NCBI GenBank assembly: GCA_019828595.1
Contig: JAHQRK010000027.1
Coordinates: 186,001 to 250,000 of the forward strand
Source of the DNA: Aphanomyces cochlioides
Lineage: Eukaryota; Oomycota; Saprolegniomycetes; Saprolegniales; Verrucalvaceae
Direction: 5' to 3'
DNA length: 64,000 nt
Shown here: piece by piece, positions 33,157-44,755 of the stretch
How positions within the stretch are numbered: the first letter of the stretch is position 1
Layout of the letters: every line of letters begins with the position of its first letter
Notes under the pieces: generated by a model
The model's input: the letters and a program-made list of their open reading frames with translations, nothing else
Databases searched by the model: none
Told to the model about the DNA's origin: nothing
Position numbers and translations under genes: made by a program

Positions 33157-35264
33157 ACGCATATTCTACGCATGGCCAATCCTGGCTCGCTCTCCGTTCA
33201 CGTCTGCACAATTACTGGTAAATCATGAGATACATTGGCGTAGCTTTCTTTGACCGCTCCAGTCAATTTCAAATATTTAAGCAATTCGCTCCAATTTAAC
33301 GTCATTGCGTTGAGCTGGACAAGCTCACAATGCTCATGACAAGGGTTCAAGATTTGTGTTTCCTTCGCCTTCAAGCGGACTTTCATCAGCTCTTCCGAGT
33401 TGAATTTGCCGTCGTAGCGTTTTTTCGAAGCAACAAGCCAAAGTGACATGAGCAAAGCAATCAAACCTGGTCTATGCGAATTCGATGAGCAATACTGTGT
33501 GCACATGAGCATCTACGGTGTTCTTGTAGTTCCGGGAAGATTATTCTTGGGCATCCCTCTCTCATTGAATGAACTGGCGTCGATTGACTGGACTACGTTG
33601 GGTTTTCAATGAGTGAAGAACCGAAGTGTATTATTGCATGCATCGTCGTTCTCCTGTCATGGCGAAATACCAGCGAGTCTCTTCCTATGAGTCGATGAAT
33701 GGAACAAGGTTTAGTTGCATGTGCGCTGTTCGGCCTTTTTGGTATTCATGGTGGGAATCTGTTTGACAGTAATGTGAATAAATCTTAGTGCAGTTGAAAC
33801 ACATCAATTTGACTAACTGGCAAAGCACTTATCGACTGCATTCTCCATCTTATTTCTGAATTCGCGTTTCGCCGAAAAGTCTGGTATGTCTATCTGGATC
33901 GATCTGGTGCCCCATTTGAATCGACGACGGCAGCCAGCATCGAAGTGAGTTTCAACATGATTGCTGACGTTTTCCGAGAAGTAGTGTGCAAGAAGGAAAT
34001 CATCCTCTTCACTAGATTCAGCTCGAGCCAACTTCGAGTGTACGCCAACAGAGCTGCTTTTGATACGAATGTCCCCTTCACGCGGAGGATAGAGTTTGGA
34101 AGTATGGGCGAACACTGGACGAGCCGATTGTACTGCATGTACCGGTAGACGGACGATGGCAATTTTCTCATGACTCTTATGTGCTCGGAGACTGTTTTTA
34201 GCTCGACGAGAAGCCATGTTGAGATCCACCGAGTCCAAGGTCTGGCCTGCAAGTCTATTGAGTTGTGTGTGGTCATCCATTTTCTCGAGTTCAAAAGCGA
34301 GAGCCAATTGCCGAGTGTGGTATATTCTTGTGGATGTGAATGGAGAAGCGTTCAAAGGCACCACACCAAATAGGGTTCATATGTGCCGGACATGGATGTT
34401 GATTCTTTCTGCGAGGCAGTGTTCGCCGCGAACTACATGATTCTTCCAGGAATGTCTCCATCCCAATTCCATGTCAACGCTGACAGAGCTGCATTTGCAG
34501 CCAAAGTTCCCCTTGGAGACTGTGTGGCAATATTCAAAAGTACGGCGCCACCCTCCCAAATGCAATTTTAGTGGTTGTATAAGCATGATATCATTGCCTT
34601 TTATGCAGTTGCGTTTGACCGATCTATAAGATTGTTCAAATCAAGGTTGACTTTGTACGATCCTTTTCGTTCTCTACAAGCTAAGCCAGACCACTCTTCG
34701 ATGTCTCATAAACAAGTGCAATCATCGGGTTGAAGACAGTCCGATTTGCGTATCACTTTTCACGACTTCCGTGGAGCTACAGCGCTATCCACAAGAGCGT
34801 TCTGTCGTGCATGTCCGCCAGGATGCACTCCTAGACCAAACCAGCGTCATCAAGCAAACAAGAACAACTGCCAGACACATCTCTGTGGACTTGAGTCACC
34901 GGCTAGCGCACTGCGTCGACCCATGGCTTGAGTCGATGTGGCATGCATACAAGCGGCGTGATCGTTGAAGTGCTATAGGTCTGGCTGGTCTCTCATTGCA
35001 ATTTGAGTGCCTCTGGCGGTTATGTCCTGTAATTATACCCAATCATTGGAGACTATATTATATACTACGTTTCTATTGGTTGATTTGTTGAATACAGATG
35101 TTTGATTGGCTAGTGATATACAGGACAGATTCAATCCTATACTAAATCCAAGTCAAATGATTTAAAATAGTGTTAAAAATTGTTTTTAGTAGAAGTTAGC
35201 CAATCCAAATCAATCTAGTGACGTGCTTTGGCTGAGTTCAACACCAACCCATCGAGTCGATTTC
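33157..35264. other. Long gene-poor region with weak ORFs
   Basis: The minus-strand frame 33198-33512 (...ELLKYLKLTGAVKESYANVSHDL) has protein-like composition but no assignable family. 33813-34364 minus (183 codons) is listed separately. 34383-34570 is a diverged duplicate of 33990-34110 (shared peptide RAAF...VP on the plus frame). An A/T-rich promoter-like stretch precedes the transporter at 35265. Confidence 0.35.
33813..34364 (-). CDS. Hypothetical ORF, weakly supported
   Basis: 183 codons without a stop on the minus strand (VPLNASPFTSTRIYHTRQLAL...); the only ATG context is internal (MDDHTQLNRLAGQ). No domain is recognised. The segment REGDIRIKSSSVGVHSKL recurs, diverged, in the adjacent minus frame at 34377-34586, so both may derive from a tandemly duplicated coding unit, or both may be antisense to one. 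Could be spurious. Confidence 0.3.
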   Translation of the reverse strand: MVPLNASPFTSTRIYHTRQLALAFELEKMDDHTQLNRLAGQTLDSVDLNMASRRAKNSLRAHKSHEKIAIVRLPVHAVQSARPVFAHTSKLYPPREGDIRIKSSSVGVHSKLARAESSEEDDFLLAHYFSENVSNHVETHFDAGCRRRFKWGTRSIQIDIPDFSAKREFRNKMENAVDKCFAS

Positions 35265-36705
35265 ATGGCACGACTCTTCCCTGACGCCGCGCTTCCATGG
35301 GGCTTGCTGGCGCTCTACTTCATCCAGTCCTTCCTACAGAGCTTCCCCATGACAGCGTACGGCGATTGGCTTTTCAATGAGATCCATATGTCGCCAGCAA
35401 CGACCAATTTTTACTATGCGCTCACGTTTTTCCCATGGAATCTCAAGCCCATCTATGCGCTCATTTCCGATAACTTTCCCATCTTTGGCTACCGGCGCAA
35501 GTTTTACATTGTCATTTGCGAATGTGGAGCCGCTCTCTCGGTCCTGGCTACGGGTCTCTTCATTTCCACCGTAGCCGGCGCGTTTGCTGTCAAGCTAATT
35601 GACTCTTCCTGCGAAGCTTTCACTCAAATGATGCTTGGTGTCGTTCTTGTCGACGTGGCTGCGGGGAACCGTGAAATGAGTGGTTATGTTCAAGCTTGGG
35701 CCAATGCTGCCAAGAACTCGGCGTGCATTGTAGCGCTTATCGTGGGGATTCCAATCTATGCTTCCAAATCAATCCAAGCACGACAAGTTATCTGCTGGAC
35801 TAGTGTAGTTCCAGTTGCCGGCATCATTACTGCGATCTATTTCTTCCAAGAAAACAAAGTGGACGTCTCGGACAAAGAGCCGCTCGATTTGGACAAGCCG
35901 CAGACATTGAACGAGCTCGTCAGCCAAAAATGGACCGCCTTTCACAGCGCATGCAAGCGGATTGTGTCCGACCAATGGAGCTATTTCCCAGTCATGGTCT
36001 TCTTCTTCCTCTCCAGCGCTCTCCCATCAGGTGGCTCTGTCTGGTATCAATACACGTATTCCCTTCTGAACAACGAGAAAGAATGCCTACAGTACTCTTC
36101 CCTAGCTGGTACAAATACCGCTCATTCCACATGCATGACTTTTTCTCGTCATAGGCATGGTTGGACGTGTATTGTCATGCTTGGTGTACTCGAAAGTATG
36201 CCATGGTTACAGCATCCGCGCTGTATTTGGCATTTCAACTGTGCTCTCCGTGCTAGCAAGCTTGCCTCAAGTCCTCCTCGCACCGCCGATGGCACATTTA
36301 CCCATTTCAGTGTGCACTTTTTGTACCTTGGAGTCATTTGTCTCTGCGTTTGCTGCAGAATTTGCGCTCCTCCAGCTTTTAATTGTGGCCACGTATTATT
36401 GCCCGAACAAAGCGACTGATGGAAAGGGTCTCACGTATGCACTCTACTTGTCGTTTATGGATTTCGGTGGAGTAGCGAGCTCGTTTGTCTCTGCTATCTT
36501 TATTGAAGCTCTCGGCATTACCCAAGACCCGACAACACTTGTTATCAACTGGTCCAATCTCGCTTGGCTCGTTCTTATCGGGGCAGTTTGCCGCCTTGCC
36601 ATTCTTGCATTCTTGTGCCTCTTACCGTCTCGAATCCAGTACGACTCTGACGAACAACAGAAACTCATCTTTCACGACGACGCCAAGCAACTTGATGCGG
36701 TGTAA
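35265..36705 (+). CDS. Folate-biopterin transporter (FBT/BT1) family membrane protein, 2 exons
   Basis: Exons 35265-36108 and 36155-36705 with a 46-nt intron give 464 aa. The protein is strongly hydrophobic with about 12 predicted membrane helices, arranged as two halves. The family hallmark after helix 2 is clear: WNLKPIYALISDNFPIFGYRRKFYIV (Lys-Pro, Ser-Asp, Gly-Tyr-Arg-Arg). The central cytosolic loop contains EPLDLDKPQTLNELVSQ, and the C-terminus is short and acidic (DSDEQQKLIFHDD). Members of this MFS branch carry folates, pterins or related substrates; substrate and membrane are not evident from sequence. The ATG at 35265 is preferred over an upstream non-ATG extension. Family is common in oomycetes. 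Confidence 0.88.
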
Positions 36706-37408
36706 ATTTCGTCGAGAGAGTGTATCGCTCGCTGTTGGGCGAATAACTGACTCCGTACTCTTTCTTGCATGGCTCTTGTCTAACTATGGCAGAATGCCTA
36801 AAGACAGAGAGGAATACATTTAAATGTGGTTTGCACCTTCGAGCTGACGGTGGTTGGAGCTACTTTGCTCACTGACAGTATTTTTTCTGGATCGTTGAGA
36901 ATGTCAAATTCTATGCTAGTACAACCCCGTTGTGAACTCGTGTTTGGACATGAAGGACTATTCTTTCGTGCATCCAGACCCATGATCTTTCAAACGACTC
37001 AAGGTAGAAGATTTTTCTTGGAGTGAAATGGAAGTGAGATTGTCAAGTCAGACGAAAATGGAAGACTGCACACATTTCGGTCAAACTTTGTTCAGTTTCC
37101 GAGAAGACAGAGCGTGGTAAGCTGCACGTGGATTCTCCAAAGAAAATACTCACTGCGCATCCACAGGATAGCAACATCAATGGACGAATTCATTCTTTAC
37201 CCATCGCAATGCGCACAATTTCCCTCACATCACCGACTTGACTGTTCAAGATCCATTCTCGAGTATACTTTAATCAAGTCATATATTCTGACAGGAATTT
37301 CAGACAGCGTTCAATACAAACTTCAAGTGAAAATTCTGTTTGGTCGTCGTTGTCGGTTTCATCAAATTTGGAGATTTCAGCTTGCTTCTCACAGTCAAAT
37401 CTGGAAAA
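36706..37408. other. Intergenic, no supported gene
   Basis: A short plus frame (36826-37026) and its antisense neighbour lack family resemblance. Nothing else seen. Confidence 0.4.
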
Positions 37409-38192
37409 ATGGAGCCAACGACCGAGCATGTCAGAAAGATGAATCTCAAGTTTGCCTTCCGGTTTACTCCGTCGGCCGACATTGATCTGCTCAAGGAGAT
37501 TCTGAATGTCCTGCCGTTTGACGCCCCGCTTGGTCAAATCCAAGCTTCCTGGGATCAAGTGGGAGCTCGCGTTGCAAGTATTCATAGCGACATGTTATCG
37601 TCGTGGGGATGCCGTAGACGATTCAAAGACTTGATGTGTGCCTTCAACCAAGGCAAGCTCAAATCGCTTCGAGCATCAGGCACGAATGAAGAAATTAAAG
37701 AGCGAGAGGAGCTGCTCCAGGAGCTATCCGACAAGGTCGGGATTCCAGTGTGTTGCAATTGGCCTCACGATTATCTCCACGTAGATTGGCGAGGCTATTT
37801 TGCACAAAATGAGGAAGAAAGAGAAGAAGCGACGTGAACAACGAGTTGCAAATGACAGCTCTAGTAAGCAAAAACACAAGCGCACAGACAAACGTGAGGA
37901 ACTGTCGGACGACGGTGAGGACGACGACGACAATTTAGCAACTTTGAAGAGGAAACTAAAGCGAGCGAGGACCGCAGGTCACAAGGACAAGAATGTCATA
38001 GCTCGAGTATCTCAGAGAGACGCGTCAAAGCGTGACAAAGTGGCTCAACCCAAGATAGATCTTGACAACGTTCGCCGTGCTTACCTCAGCGCTCAAGAAG
38101 AAAGCCATCTTGGATTAGAAAAGAACGACCAAGCTGCGAAGATGACATTATTGCTCGAGCTGCTCAAACATTCCGACTCGCCATCATCCTAA
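37409..38192 (+). CDS. Myb/SANT-like helical DNA-binding protein (2 exons), tentative
   Basis: Exons 37409-37735 and 37785-38192 with a 49-nt intron give 244 aa. Residues 10-75 (KFAFRFTPSADIDLLKEILNVLPFDAPLGQIQASWDQVGARV...WGCRRRFKDLMCAF) show the spaced Trp residues and helical pattern of Myb/SANT or trihelix-type modules. A glutamate-rich helix follows, then a Lys/Arg-rich segment (KKEKKRREQRVAND, KRKLKRAR) suited to nuclear import. Homologues of this layout are frequent as uncharacterised proteins in saprolegnialeans. A DNA-binding role is inferred from composition and helix pattern only. Confidence 0.6.
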
Positions 38193-38869
38193 TTGTCAAC
38201 GTGGATGCGTTAACGCTTGTACGGTGACCATGATAACTTTTTGATTAGCGAATTCAAAATTCTATGCAGCTCTCTAATGGCCAGCTTGGGGGCAAGCCCA
38301 TAAAAGCTCATGAATCAAGTCTACTTGGCCGGAGCGAGTTGGAACCTCTACAGCTCTGTTTCAGTCATGTCGAGGAAACAATTACACCATCTCGGGACCG
38401 CCTGACCATTACTTGAGCGGTTGAATGCTATTCAAAGTTGTGATCCAAATGTTTGCGATAGACATTTCACACTTGTGACATTCATGTGACCACGATGTTG
38501 GAATGTGGGTTATACTTGAAAAATGTATGTCGGTAGTCTTTTTAATGCAATCGTTTTGGCATTCATTCCAGCCTCAAATTCGAGCGACATTGATCGAATT
38601 AAGGCAATCACAGCCTGCAAAAATCTACGTGCGCACGCATGGGTTCCTCTCCTGGCCCTCCAAAACTCCATGCCAATATGTTGATAGAGAGCCGTTCCCG
38701 CTCCAGCTCTCGGCTCGACTGGATCCAACTTGCATTGAAATCCCCATCAACTTTTATACTTGATATTTGTAAACGCTTTGACCATAGTTTCAAATATCCG
38801 GATATTTAACCGGATTCACCCTTTGATGTGCAAATTTGATCATTTGGTCATTTTTCGACTTACGTATCC
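38193..38869. other. Intergenic, upstream of the M28 peptidase
   Basis: No gene recognised. Carries the CCGGATAT motif at 38794-38815. Confidence 0.45.
38794..38815. promoter_or_regulatory. ATATCCGGATAT palindrome upstream of the M28 peptidase
   Basis: A perfect 12-nt palindrome followed by ACCGGATT, 55-76 bp upstream of the ATG at 38870. Confidence 0.45.
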
Positions 38870-40807
38870 ATGGGACGCTTTCTGCTCTGGCTGTCCTTCT
38901 TCGTGGCGGCCTGCGCCGTCGCGACGATCAATTTCTTCTGGAGAATGCGCATGCCAGACGTGAACCCTCTCTCCGAAGCCGCTGACGTTTTTTCAGGCAC
39001 TGCCGCTTACGACACGCTGAGAAACATCACGACGACAAAACACCCCATTGAAACCCAGGAAAATTTGAATGTGTATCACTATCTATACGACCGCCTTGAA
39101 GAGTTGAATCGAACCAGCGCGACCGACGATCTAGGCCCTTGGCTTGTGCTCGAAACGCCACGAACTACTCTCCGCACGTATACCGCTCCAGTGCAATCCA
39201 ACACGACAACACAGAACCGAAGCGCAAACTTGGGGTCTCGATGCTCGGGACACGAAGCTTACATCAACACCACCCAAATTATTGCGCGGGTTCCTGGTCT
39301 TCTCCCATCGAGCGTTCTTTTAACGGCCCATTTTGACTCGGTCAAGATGTCGTACGGAGCATCAGACGCTGGCGCTGGTGTTGCGGTTCTTTTGGAAGTG
39401 TTGCGTGCAGTGCTCGCAGAGAAAACACGTCCAAAGCACACTTTGATTGCCTTTATTGACAACGGAGAGGAGTATGGTCTTTGTGGATCCTCGTGGTTTC
39501 TCCGCAACAAGCTCAACGATCAGTTCAATGTCAAAGTCTTTGTCAATCTCGAAGGTGGTGGCGTTGGCGGTCGAGCCATTCTATTCCGAGCGACTGACGA
39601 TGCACTGGCATCTCTCTATGGCTCTGTCGCCCCTCATCCTCACATGAACAGCGTTGGTGGCTCTCTCATTTCACTGCTCGGGAGCGACACCGACTTCTCA
39701 AATTACCAGCCTGCCAACATCCCAGGTTTGGACATCGCGTTCTACGAGAACCGACAGTTCTACCACACTCCTCAAGACAACATCGATCATATCACTCCAG
39801 CTGATGTCCAGCAATGCGGCGACAACGTCCTCGCTATTACATCGACGTTGCTCAACACAGACTCGCTCGACGACTGGTCGGCTAACGATCAAGCGCTTTT
39901 CTTTGACTTTGTAGGTCAGTGGGGTTTTGACTTGGCGCCACTCACTCGGTGGCTTGGTCTTCTCGTCGTTTGGGTGCTCACTGCTGCAGTCGTGTCTGCC
40001 CATTTCTATTGCTTTCCCGTGAAAGCTCCAACCATCAACGTCTTCTTGTGGTCGCTGCTCGATCAATGGGGCTACTATTGGAGCTCCCTCTTGCTCGGCA
40101 CTGGAATTGCGCTCTTGGCCAATGTCCCGCTCGTGATTTTCCTCTTTGTGACGCACAAGCCGTATATTTCCTGGACTGTGCTTCCAAGCAGCTTCTTTGG
40201 TCATTTGTTTGGCGTCGCCCTCGCTGCGAATCGATGGCGCCATCGCCAAGGCATTCGCACAATTTTACCGGCTACGATCAACTGGATGCATCTTGCAACT
40301 GCTGCCACGACGTTCGGCTCGTTCTTGAGTATTTTGACGGTTTTCAACCTCCCGATGGTGGTGTTGATTGCTATCTCGACGGCTAACTACTCTGTCGTCC
40401 TGTTGATTGCAATGGGCGTGAGCTATGCATACGAAAGCTATGAAGGACAAAAGCCCGGCCGACTATGGCAGTCGCATGTGTCGTACTCGGCGATTCCAAC
40501 GATTACAGCTGGCTACGACGACGCTCCACCTGCATCACAGACGCTCCTGATCGCTCTCGTGATTGCACTGCTTGGCTTTCTCTTCCTCCCATTTCAATTC
40601 TCCGTTGACTGGGTTTGGATGATTCAATCTGTCGGTGGATACGACCCGATCATCATGGCCTTCGTGCCCATCTTCCTCTCTCCTGTTATGTTTTTCCTCT
40701 TGCCATGGTTTGCCACGTGGGATCCCCAAGACGATCTGTACCGAATTCTTGCTCAGCTCTACTTGCTCGTTTGGGTCGGCGCCACTGTTCAGTATGCTGC
40801 CATCTAG
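38870..40807 (+). CDS. M28-family membrane metallopeptidase, ERMP1/PFF1-like
   Basis: 645 aa in one exon. A single N-terminal membrane helix (residues 5-25) leads into a lumenal M28 zinc-peptidase domain. Its expected metal ligands and catalytic residues are all present: TAHFDSV (His154, Asp156), SDAGAG (Asp166), IDNGEEYGL (Glu200/201), NLEGGG (Glu228) and FYHTPQDN (His299). From about residue 355 to the end there are some seven to eight membrane helices. This layout matches the ER metallopeptidase 1 and fungal vacuolar Pff1 type, co-catalytic di-zinc aminopeptidases of the endomembrane system. Potential N-glycosylation sites (NTT, NRS) lie in the lumenal part. The CCGGATAT palindrome lies upstream. 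Substrate unknown. Confidence 0.9.
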   Translation: MGRFLLWLSFFVAACAVATINFFWRMRMPDVNPLSEAADVFSGTAAYDTLRNITTTKHPIETQENLNVYHYLYDRLEELNRTSATDDLGPWLVLETPRTTLRTYTAPVQSNTTTQNRSANLGSRCSGHEAYINTTQIIARVPGLLPSSVLLTAHFDSVKMSYGASDAGAGVAVLLEVLRAVLAEKTRPKHTLIAFIDNGEEYGLCGSSWFLRNKLNDQFNVKVFVNLEGGGVGGRAILFRATDDALASLYGSVAPHPHMNSVGGSLISLLGSDTDFSNYQPANIPGLDIAFYENRQFYHTPQDNIDHITPADVQQCGDNVLAITSTLLNTDSLDDWSANDQALFFDFVGQWGFDLAPLTRWLGLLVVWVLTAAVVSAHFYCFPVKAPTINVFLWSLLDQWGYYWSSLLLGTGIALLANVPLVIFLFVTHKPYISWTVLPSSFFGHLFGVALAANRWRHRQGIRTILPATINWMHLATAATTFGSFLSILTVFNLPMVVLIAISTANYSVVLLIAMGVSYAYESYEGQKPGRLWQSHVSYSAIPTITAGYDDAPPASQTLLIALVIALLGFLFLPFQFSVDWVWMIQSVGGYDPIIMAFVPIFLSPVMFFLLPWFATWDPQDDLYRILAQLYLLVWVGATVQYAAI

Positions 40808-41081
40808 CCCACAAAAAATATGCCATGGATTGTAGCTCGCTCGTACAGGAGCCTGCCACGTCATGATACTGGAACTGCAGTACTTTCAGAAATTGGATGG
40901 CTAACAAGTGATCTACAGTCTCCATCTCTCAAGTCCTAGCTACATAATTTATGGATGGTGGAAACGCGACTAGAACGACAAGACTGTAGGCCGGTGATAG
41001 TTGCGATGACAGCATGCCTAGATCTCGGATTGCAAAGTGTATTTCTACTGTTAGAAGACGGTGGAGCTAGTTGAAATCGCT

Positions 41082-42526
41082 TCATGATACAACGTGCGCG
41101 ACAAATTCTGGGAATCGATTCAGGTAAAAATTGAGTCCTTCGAATGTATCGTCGCGGCACAGCTTGCCTTTTTGCTCAGCCACCTAGTCGATGCAATTGT
41201 TAGTCGTTGGTCCACCTTGATGCGCTTGAATGTCTTATCTACCTTGAGGTACTCAAGTGCAAGGGGCAGCGAGATCTTTAAAGCAAGCGCCACGTCGTTG
41301 GAAGTCAGGCAGCCATCGGCAGCATTGGCGGCTAGCGTTTCCAGTCGACTTGCCACACGGTCTTCATTGTGTAAATCTACGTTGAACAGTGACGAGACGC
41401 GCAGACTTTGATGCATTTCTACCAGACTGAAGGACGATCAAACCCCCTTCAAACTTGCGAAGGTGCATGCCAAGATGGAGAGGTTTTTGAAGCGCCGCTG
41501 CATGGTACAAGTCGTCAGGTGAGATGAGCTCAGAGCCACGGGCTCGATTGAATAGGCAGTAAATGTCCGACAGAGTCATAATGCCGCCGTGCACTTCCAG
41601 TGGCTGCTTGAGGAAAGATGCAAGCTGTCGCGCGAGCTGTTGGTGGTAAGCATCACCTGCGTTCTCGCGAGTGACTGGCGATGCAATACCCATGTTGAGC
41701 ATGACTACTTGCATTTCCGAGATATCGTTCTCGGAAGCAGGAGTGGCGGTAGTCTGTTGCGCGGTGGTGACGTAGCGCTCAATCAAGCCAACCTAGAGCG
41801 ACAGGAGATGAAGAGACTGGTGGGAAGTTGAACTGTACCATGTCTTTGGCTTTGTCCATGAGGGCATTCAAGTCTGAAAAGGACTGTGTTGTAAGCTCCG
41901 TCGTCAGTTTTTGCTCTTCTTGCCGACGATTCATAATGCCGCCAATGCCAGCGGCCGATGCATCGAATTGTCGCGTCTGGAGGCGGCGATCAGCTAGTGC
42001 GCTTGTGGCTTTTGTATCTGCCCAAGCTTTCCTGGAGAGACTTGCTTCGAACGGACCATAGAATTCATCGCGACCGCCGTTCTTGAAGGAAAGTTTCATG
42101 AACTTTGATTCATTGTTGGACTTGTAATCGACGCGGATCTTGGACGACCGCGCGAGAAATCCTGCCTCCTACATAAACCTTGTCATCGTCATTCGTGGCT
42201 TAGATTACCTTGTGCAAGCGGTCAATCACTGCCAAATTCATAAAAATGTACGTTTGAGTCACTTCAGAGAGCCATAACAATCGATGGGTCGTGATCACGC
42301 AACGGCCTTGGGAATATATGGTCTTGACATTGCCATCGTAGAGACTCACATGCGACTCGCTGTAGACTTCTACTTCTGATGGCCACAGCTCTGGTCTTCC
42401 TGTATCTGTCAATGCCAAGGCTAGAAGATTAAACTCTCAGTATGCGTCTTTGCATGAAGAAAACAACGTACTCTGGAAGACATCCATCAAAGCCGCCGCC
42501 ACGTCGACATCGCCGTCGGCACTCAT
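41082..42526 (-). CDS. VPS36: ESCRT-II subunit VPS36 (6 exons)
   Basis: Exons 42526-42472, 42420-42209, 42168-41839, 41792-41423, 41361-41243 and 41183-41082 (minus) give 395 aa, close to the 386 of the human protein. The N-terminal GLUE/PH-like part reads VSLYDGNVKTIYSQGRCVITTHRLLWL...FMKLSFKNGGRDEFY and normally binds phosphoinositide and ubiquitin. After a linker helix (MNRRQEEQKLTTELTTQSF, DLNALMDKAKDMV) come the two winged-helix EAP30 modules (LEVHGGIMTLSDIYCLFNRARG, LKISLPLALEYLKVAEQKGKLCRDD). The protein sorts ubiquitinated cargo at endosomes with VPS22 and VPS25. Introns are 40-61 nt. A cluster of CCGGATA motifs lies just upstream of the start. Confidence 0.92.
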
Positions 42527-42540
42527 CTTCAAAAACACTT

Positions 42541-42615
42541 TCACCGGATATTTATCCGGACTGAACGGATACGTTATCCGGATAATCAGGTCTATGTCCG
42601 GATAAATGGTGAACA
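42541..42615. promoter_or_regulatory. CCGGATA motif cluster upstream of VPS36
   Basis: Within 90 bp upstream of the start (minus gene): ACCGGATATTTATCCGGA, TTATCCGGATAA, GTCCGGATAAA and a nearby ACGGATATG. This is the densest of the four occurrences. Confidence 0.5.
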
Positions 42616-43004
42616 ATACGGATATGTGACTTCGATGTGGAAAATCTCAACAGTGCATGGAAGGACATCCATCGGAATCCCGCTAACGTTCTAGCTGGAA
42701 GATAAGGGGATCTCTGGATTGGCCTCCGGGCTATACATGCCCATGTGTGCCCAATCCACCCCCTAATGCTCTACTCTTGCTACAATTTGACCCGAGGTGA
42801 CCCGTGAGATGAGCTTTCTTGTCTTTAGCTCAATAGCTTGGACGCATCCACGATGCAAGTTTGGACAGAATTCGAATACACATGATGGACTATATTACAA
42901 CGTGCACAGTCAAATGCAAACACGGACAAGCTTTCGACGGGTAGAACCCAGGAACTGGAGTTCCAGAAAAGGTCTAGAGGATAAATTCGGCAATACAATC
43001 ATCG

Positions 43005-44212
43005 TCAGTCGATACTCCATCTCGCGGACGTCTTGCTACGAAGCGTGTCTGTGGCAAGAGGAATGTCATCGATATCCAATTCCATCACAAGCCGCTGGAC
43101 ATCGTCGAATTCGTCGTCCGACTCGGCATAGTCGGACAAATCCTCGGACGATTTGTTGGACCCGAGCGCTTCCTCCGTGTCGGTGTCGTTGTAGATGGGT
43201 AGCTCTTGAGACGACTTGTGCACCAACGGCGTTCGAACTGATTGCGATGTCCACAGCATCTCAGTGCAGCACGCATTGCACGCCTTGACTTTGGTCGCAA
43301 TGCCTTGGACGACCACATGCCATGATCGATTGCATTTCTTGCAAAAGACTTGGCCACACTTGGAGCAGTTGGAGCGCCGCCGCAGCGGGCTGAACTTTCG
43401 ATTGCACAAGTAACAGTAGCGCCGCGACTCGATGGGAACAAACTCTTCTTCCCGAAGAAATGGCGTGCGGCTCAAGCGATCTTCACGCAGACAGCGGTCG
43501 ACGTCGGCTAAATTCCGGCACCATGCCTTCGTTCCATGATCTTTCGCCCACTCCATGCCGCTCGGTGTTTTCACGTCCATGTCAGCGACGCAAGTCATGA
43601 CGACGTAGCCAGGACGATCCGACTCGATAAAGACGTGACCCATGTCGAACATGTACGCCCGAATGAGTCCCGCCACTTGCCGCAAATCCGGCACACTGTC
43701 CAAATCAACAGAGTTCGACGCTCGGACCCATGCTCGCTTGCCGTCGATCGTGCACTCCATGCAGCACTGGAGGACAATTCGTTGTCAATCATGAAGAGAT
43801 GGCCATGTCGTACCCGAAGGAATGCAAAATCGCGCCGGTTGACAATGCCATCCAGCGTATTCTTGATGGCAATCCATTGAAGATGCATGGAATCGTGCGG
43901 TCGGTCAGGCGTCGGGCTCATGATCGTGTACAAGTGCGCTCCATCGACCAGCCCTCGGCCGAGACGCTGGATGTGTGTCTTGACTTGTTCGGTCGACACA
44001 CGATCCATGATGGAACACGTATGTCCAAGCGTTTGCCTCATCAACAGTGGACACCTCGGCTGGACCACGATGGAATCCGCACCGGCGTGGCCCGTGTCCA
44101 GGGTGTGAATCTCCTCAATATCTACAGCTGTAGCGTCCAAGGATTTAGTGTCATGGAGAGGCGTCTGGATGGACAAACTCGTCGCTATGTCGATGCTGAC
44201 GTTCCATGTCAT
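43005..44212 (-). CDS. START-FYVE protein 1 (diverged member, 2 exons)
   Basis: Exons 44212-43814 and 43766-43005 (minus) give 386 aa. The first exon ends with the START-type block LGRGLVDGAHLYTI...MHLQWIAIKNTLDGIVNRRDFAFLR. The second continues the lipid-binding domain (DGKRAWVRASNSVDL) and then has a FYVE-like zinc module, RRYCYLCNRKF...RRRSNCSKCGQVFCKKC...VKACNACC, with eight Cys. The tail is acidic and Asp/Ser-rich. It lacks the intron that splits the zinc module in the array's other members, and its N-terminus does not show MKxPLPxxYF, so an upstream exon may be missing from this model. Predicted lipid-binding regulator at membranes. The usual R-x-HHC-x-C-G motif is altered. Confidence 0.75.
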
Positions 44213-44755
44213 CCGATTGACATGTCAACTTTCAACATTTCGACCAATGACCACTTGATCGACTGTTGTTCGCCCATTGCCATGTTGAAATCGCGGCCAA
44301 GTGCACACGCAACACAGAGGAAAGGCACCATCGCTGCGCTTTTGAGAAGGTAGCGAGCGAACGCAAGGCGCAGAGTCCGGAGAACAAACGAGGTCGGTTC
44401 GATGTGGACTGGACGAGATGCAATGTTTGAACAACGACGAGCAGCAGGTGCCAGTGTGATGTTTCTTTGCGTCCAAGACTCATCATTTGGAAGCGCTGAA
44501 AGGAAAGACCAAGTCGAGGAAGTGGACGATTCATGCAATAAAAGGTCAAGTTTGTAGGGCGAAGAGAGAAGAGTTCCCACTGACGAACGGGTTTCAACGA
44601 CAAGACGACCAAGTGGTTTGGTTCAGCCGCTCATGAAGCTGCCGGTGTAGCAACCTATCGTGACCATGGCAGGACTATCAACCGACTTCGCACTTCCATC
44701 AACAACTTTGGTATCGCGCGACTCAATGACAAGCTTAAGCAGTTTAGACAAGGGG
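44213..44755. other. Intergenic between START-FYVE copies
   Basis: Minus frames here (44209-44612) have no START/FYVE or other recognised features, though a missing first exon of START-FYVE 1 could be hidden here. Confidence 0.35.
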
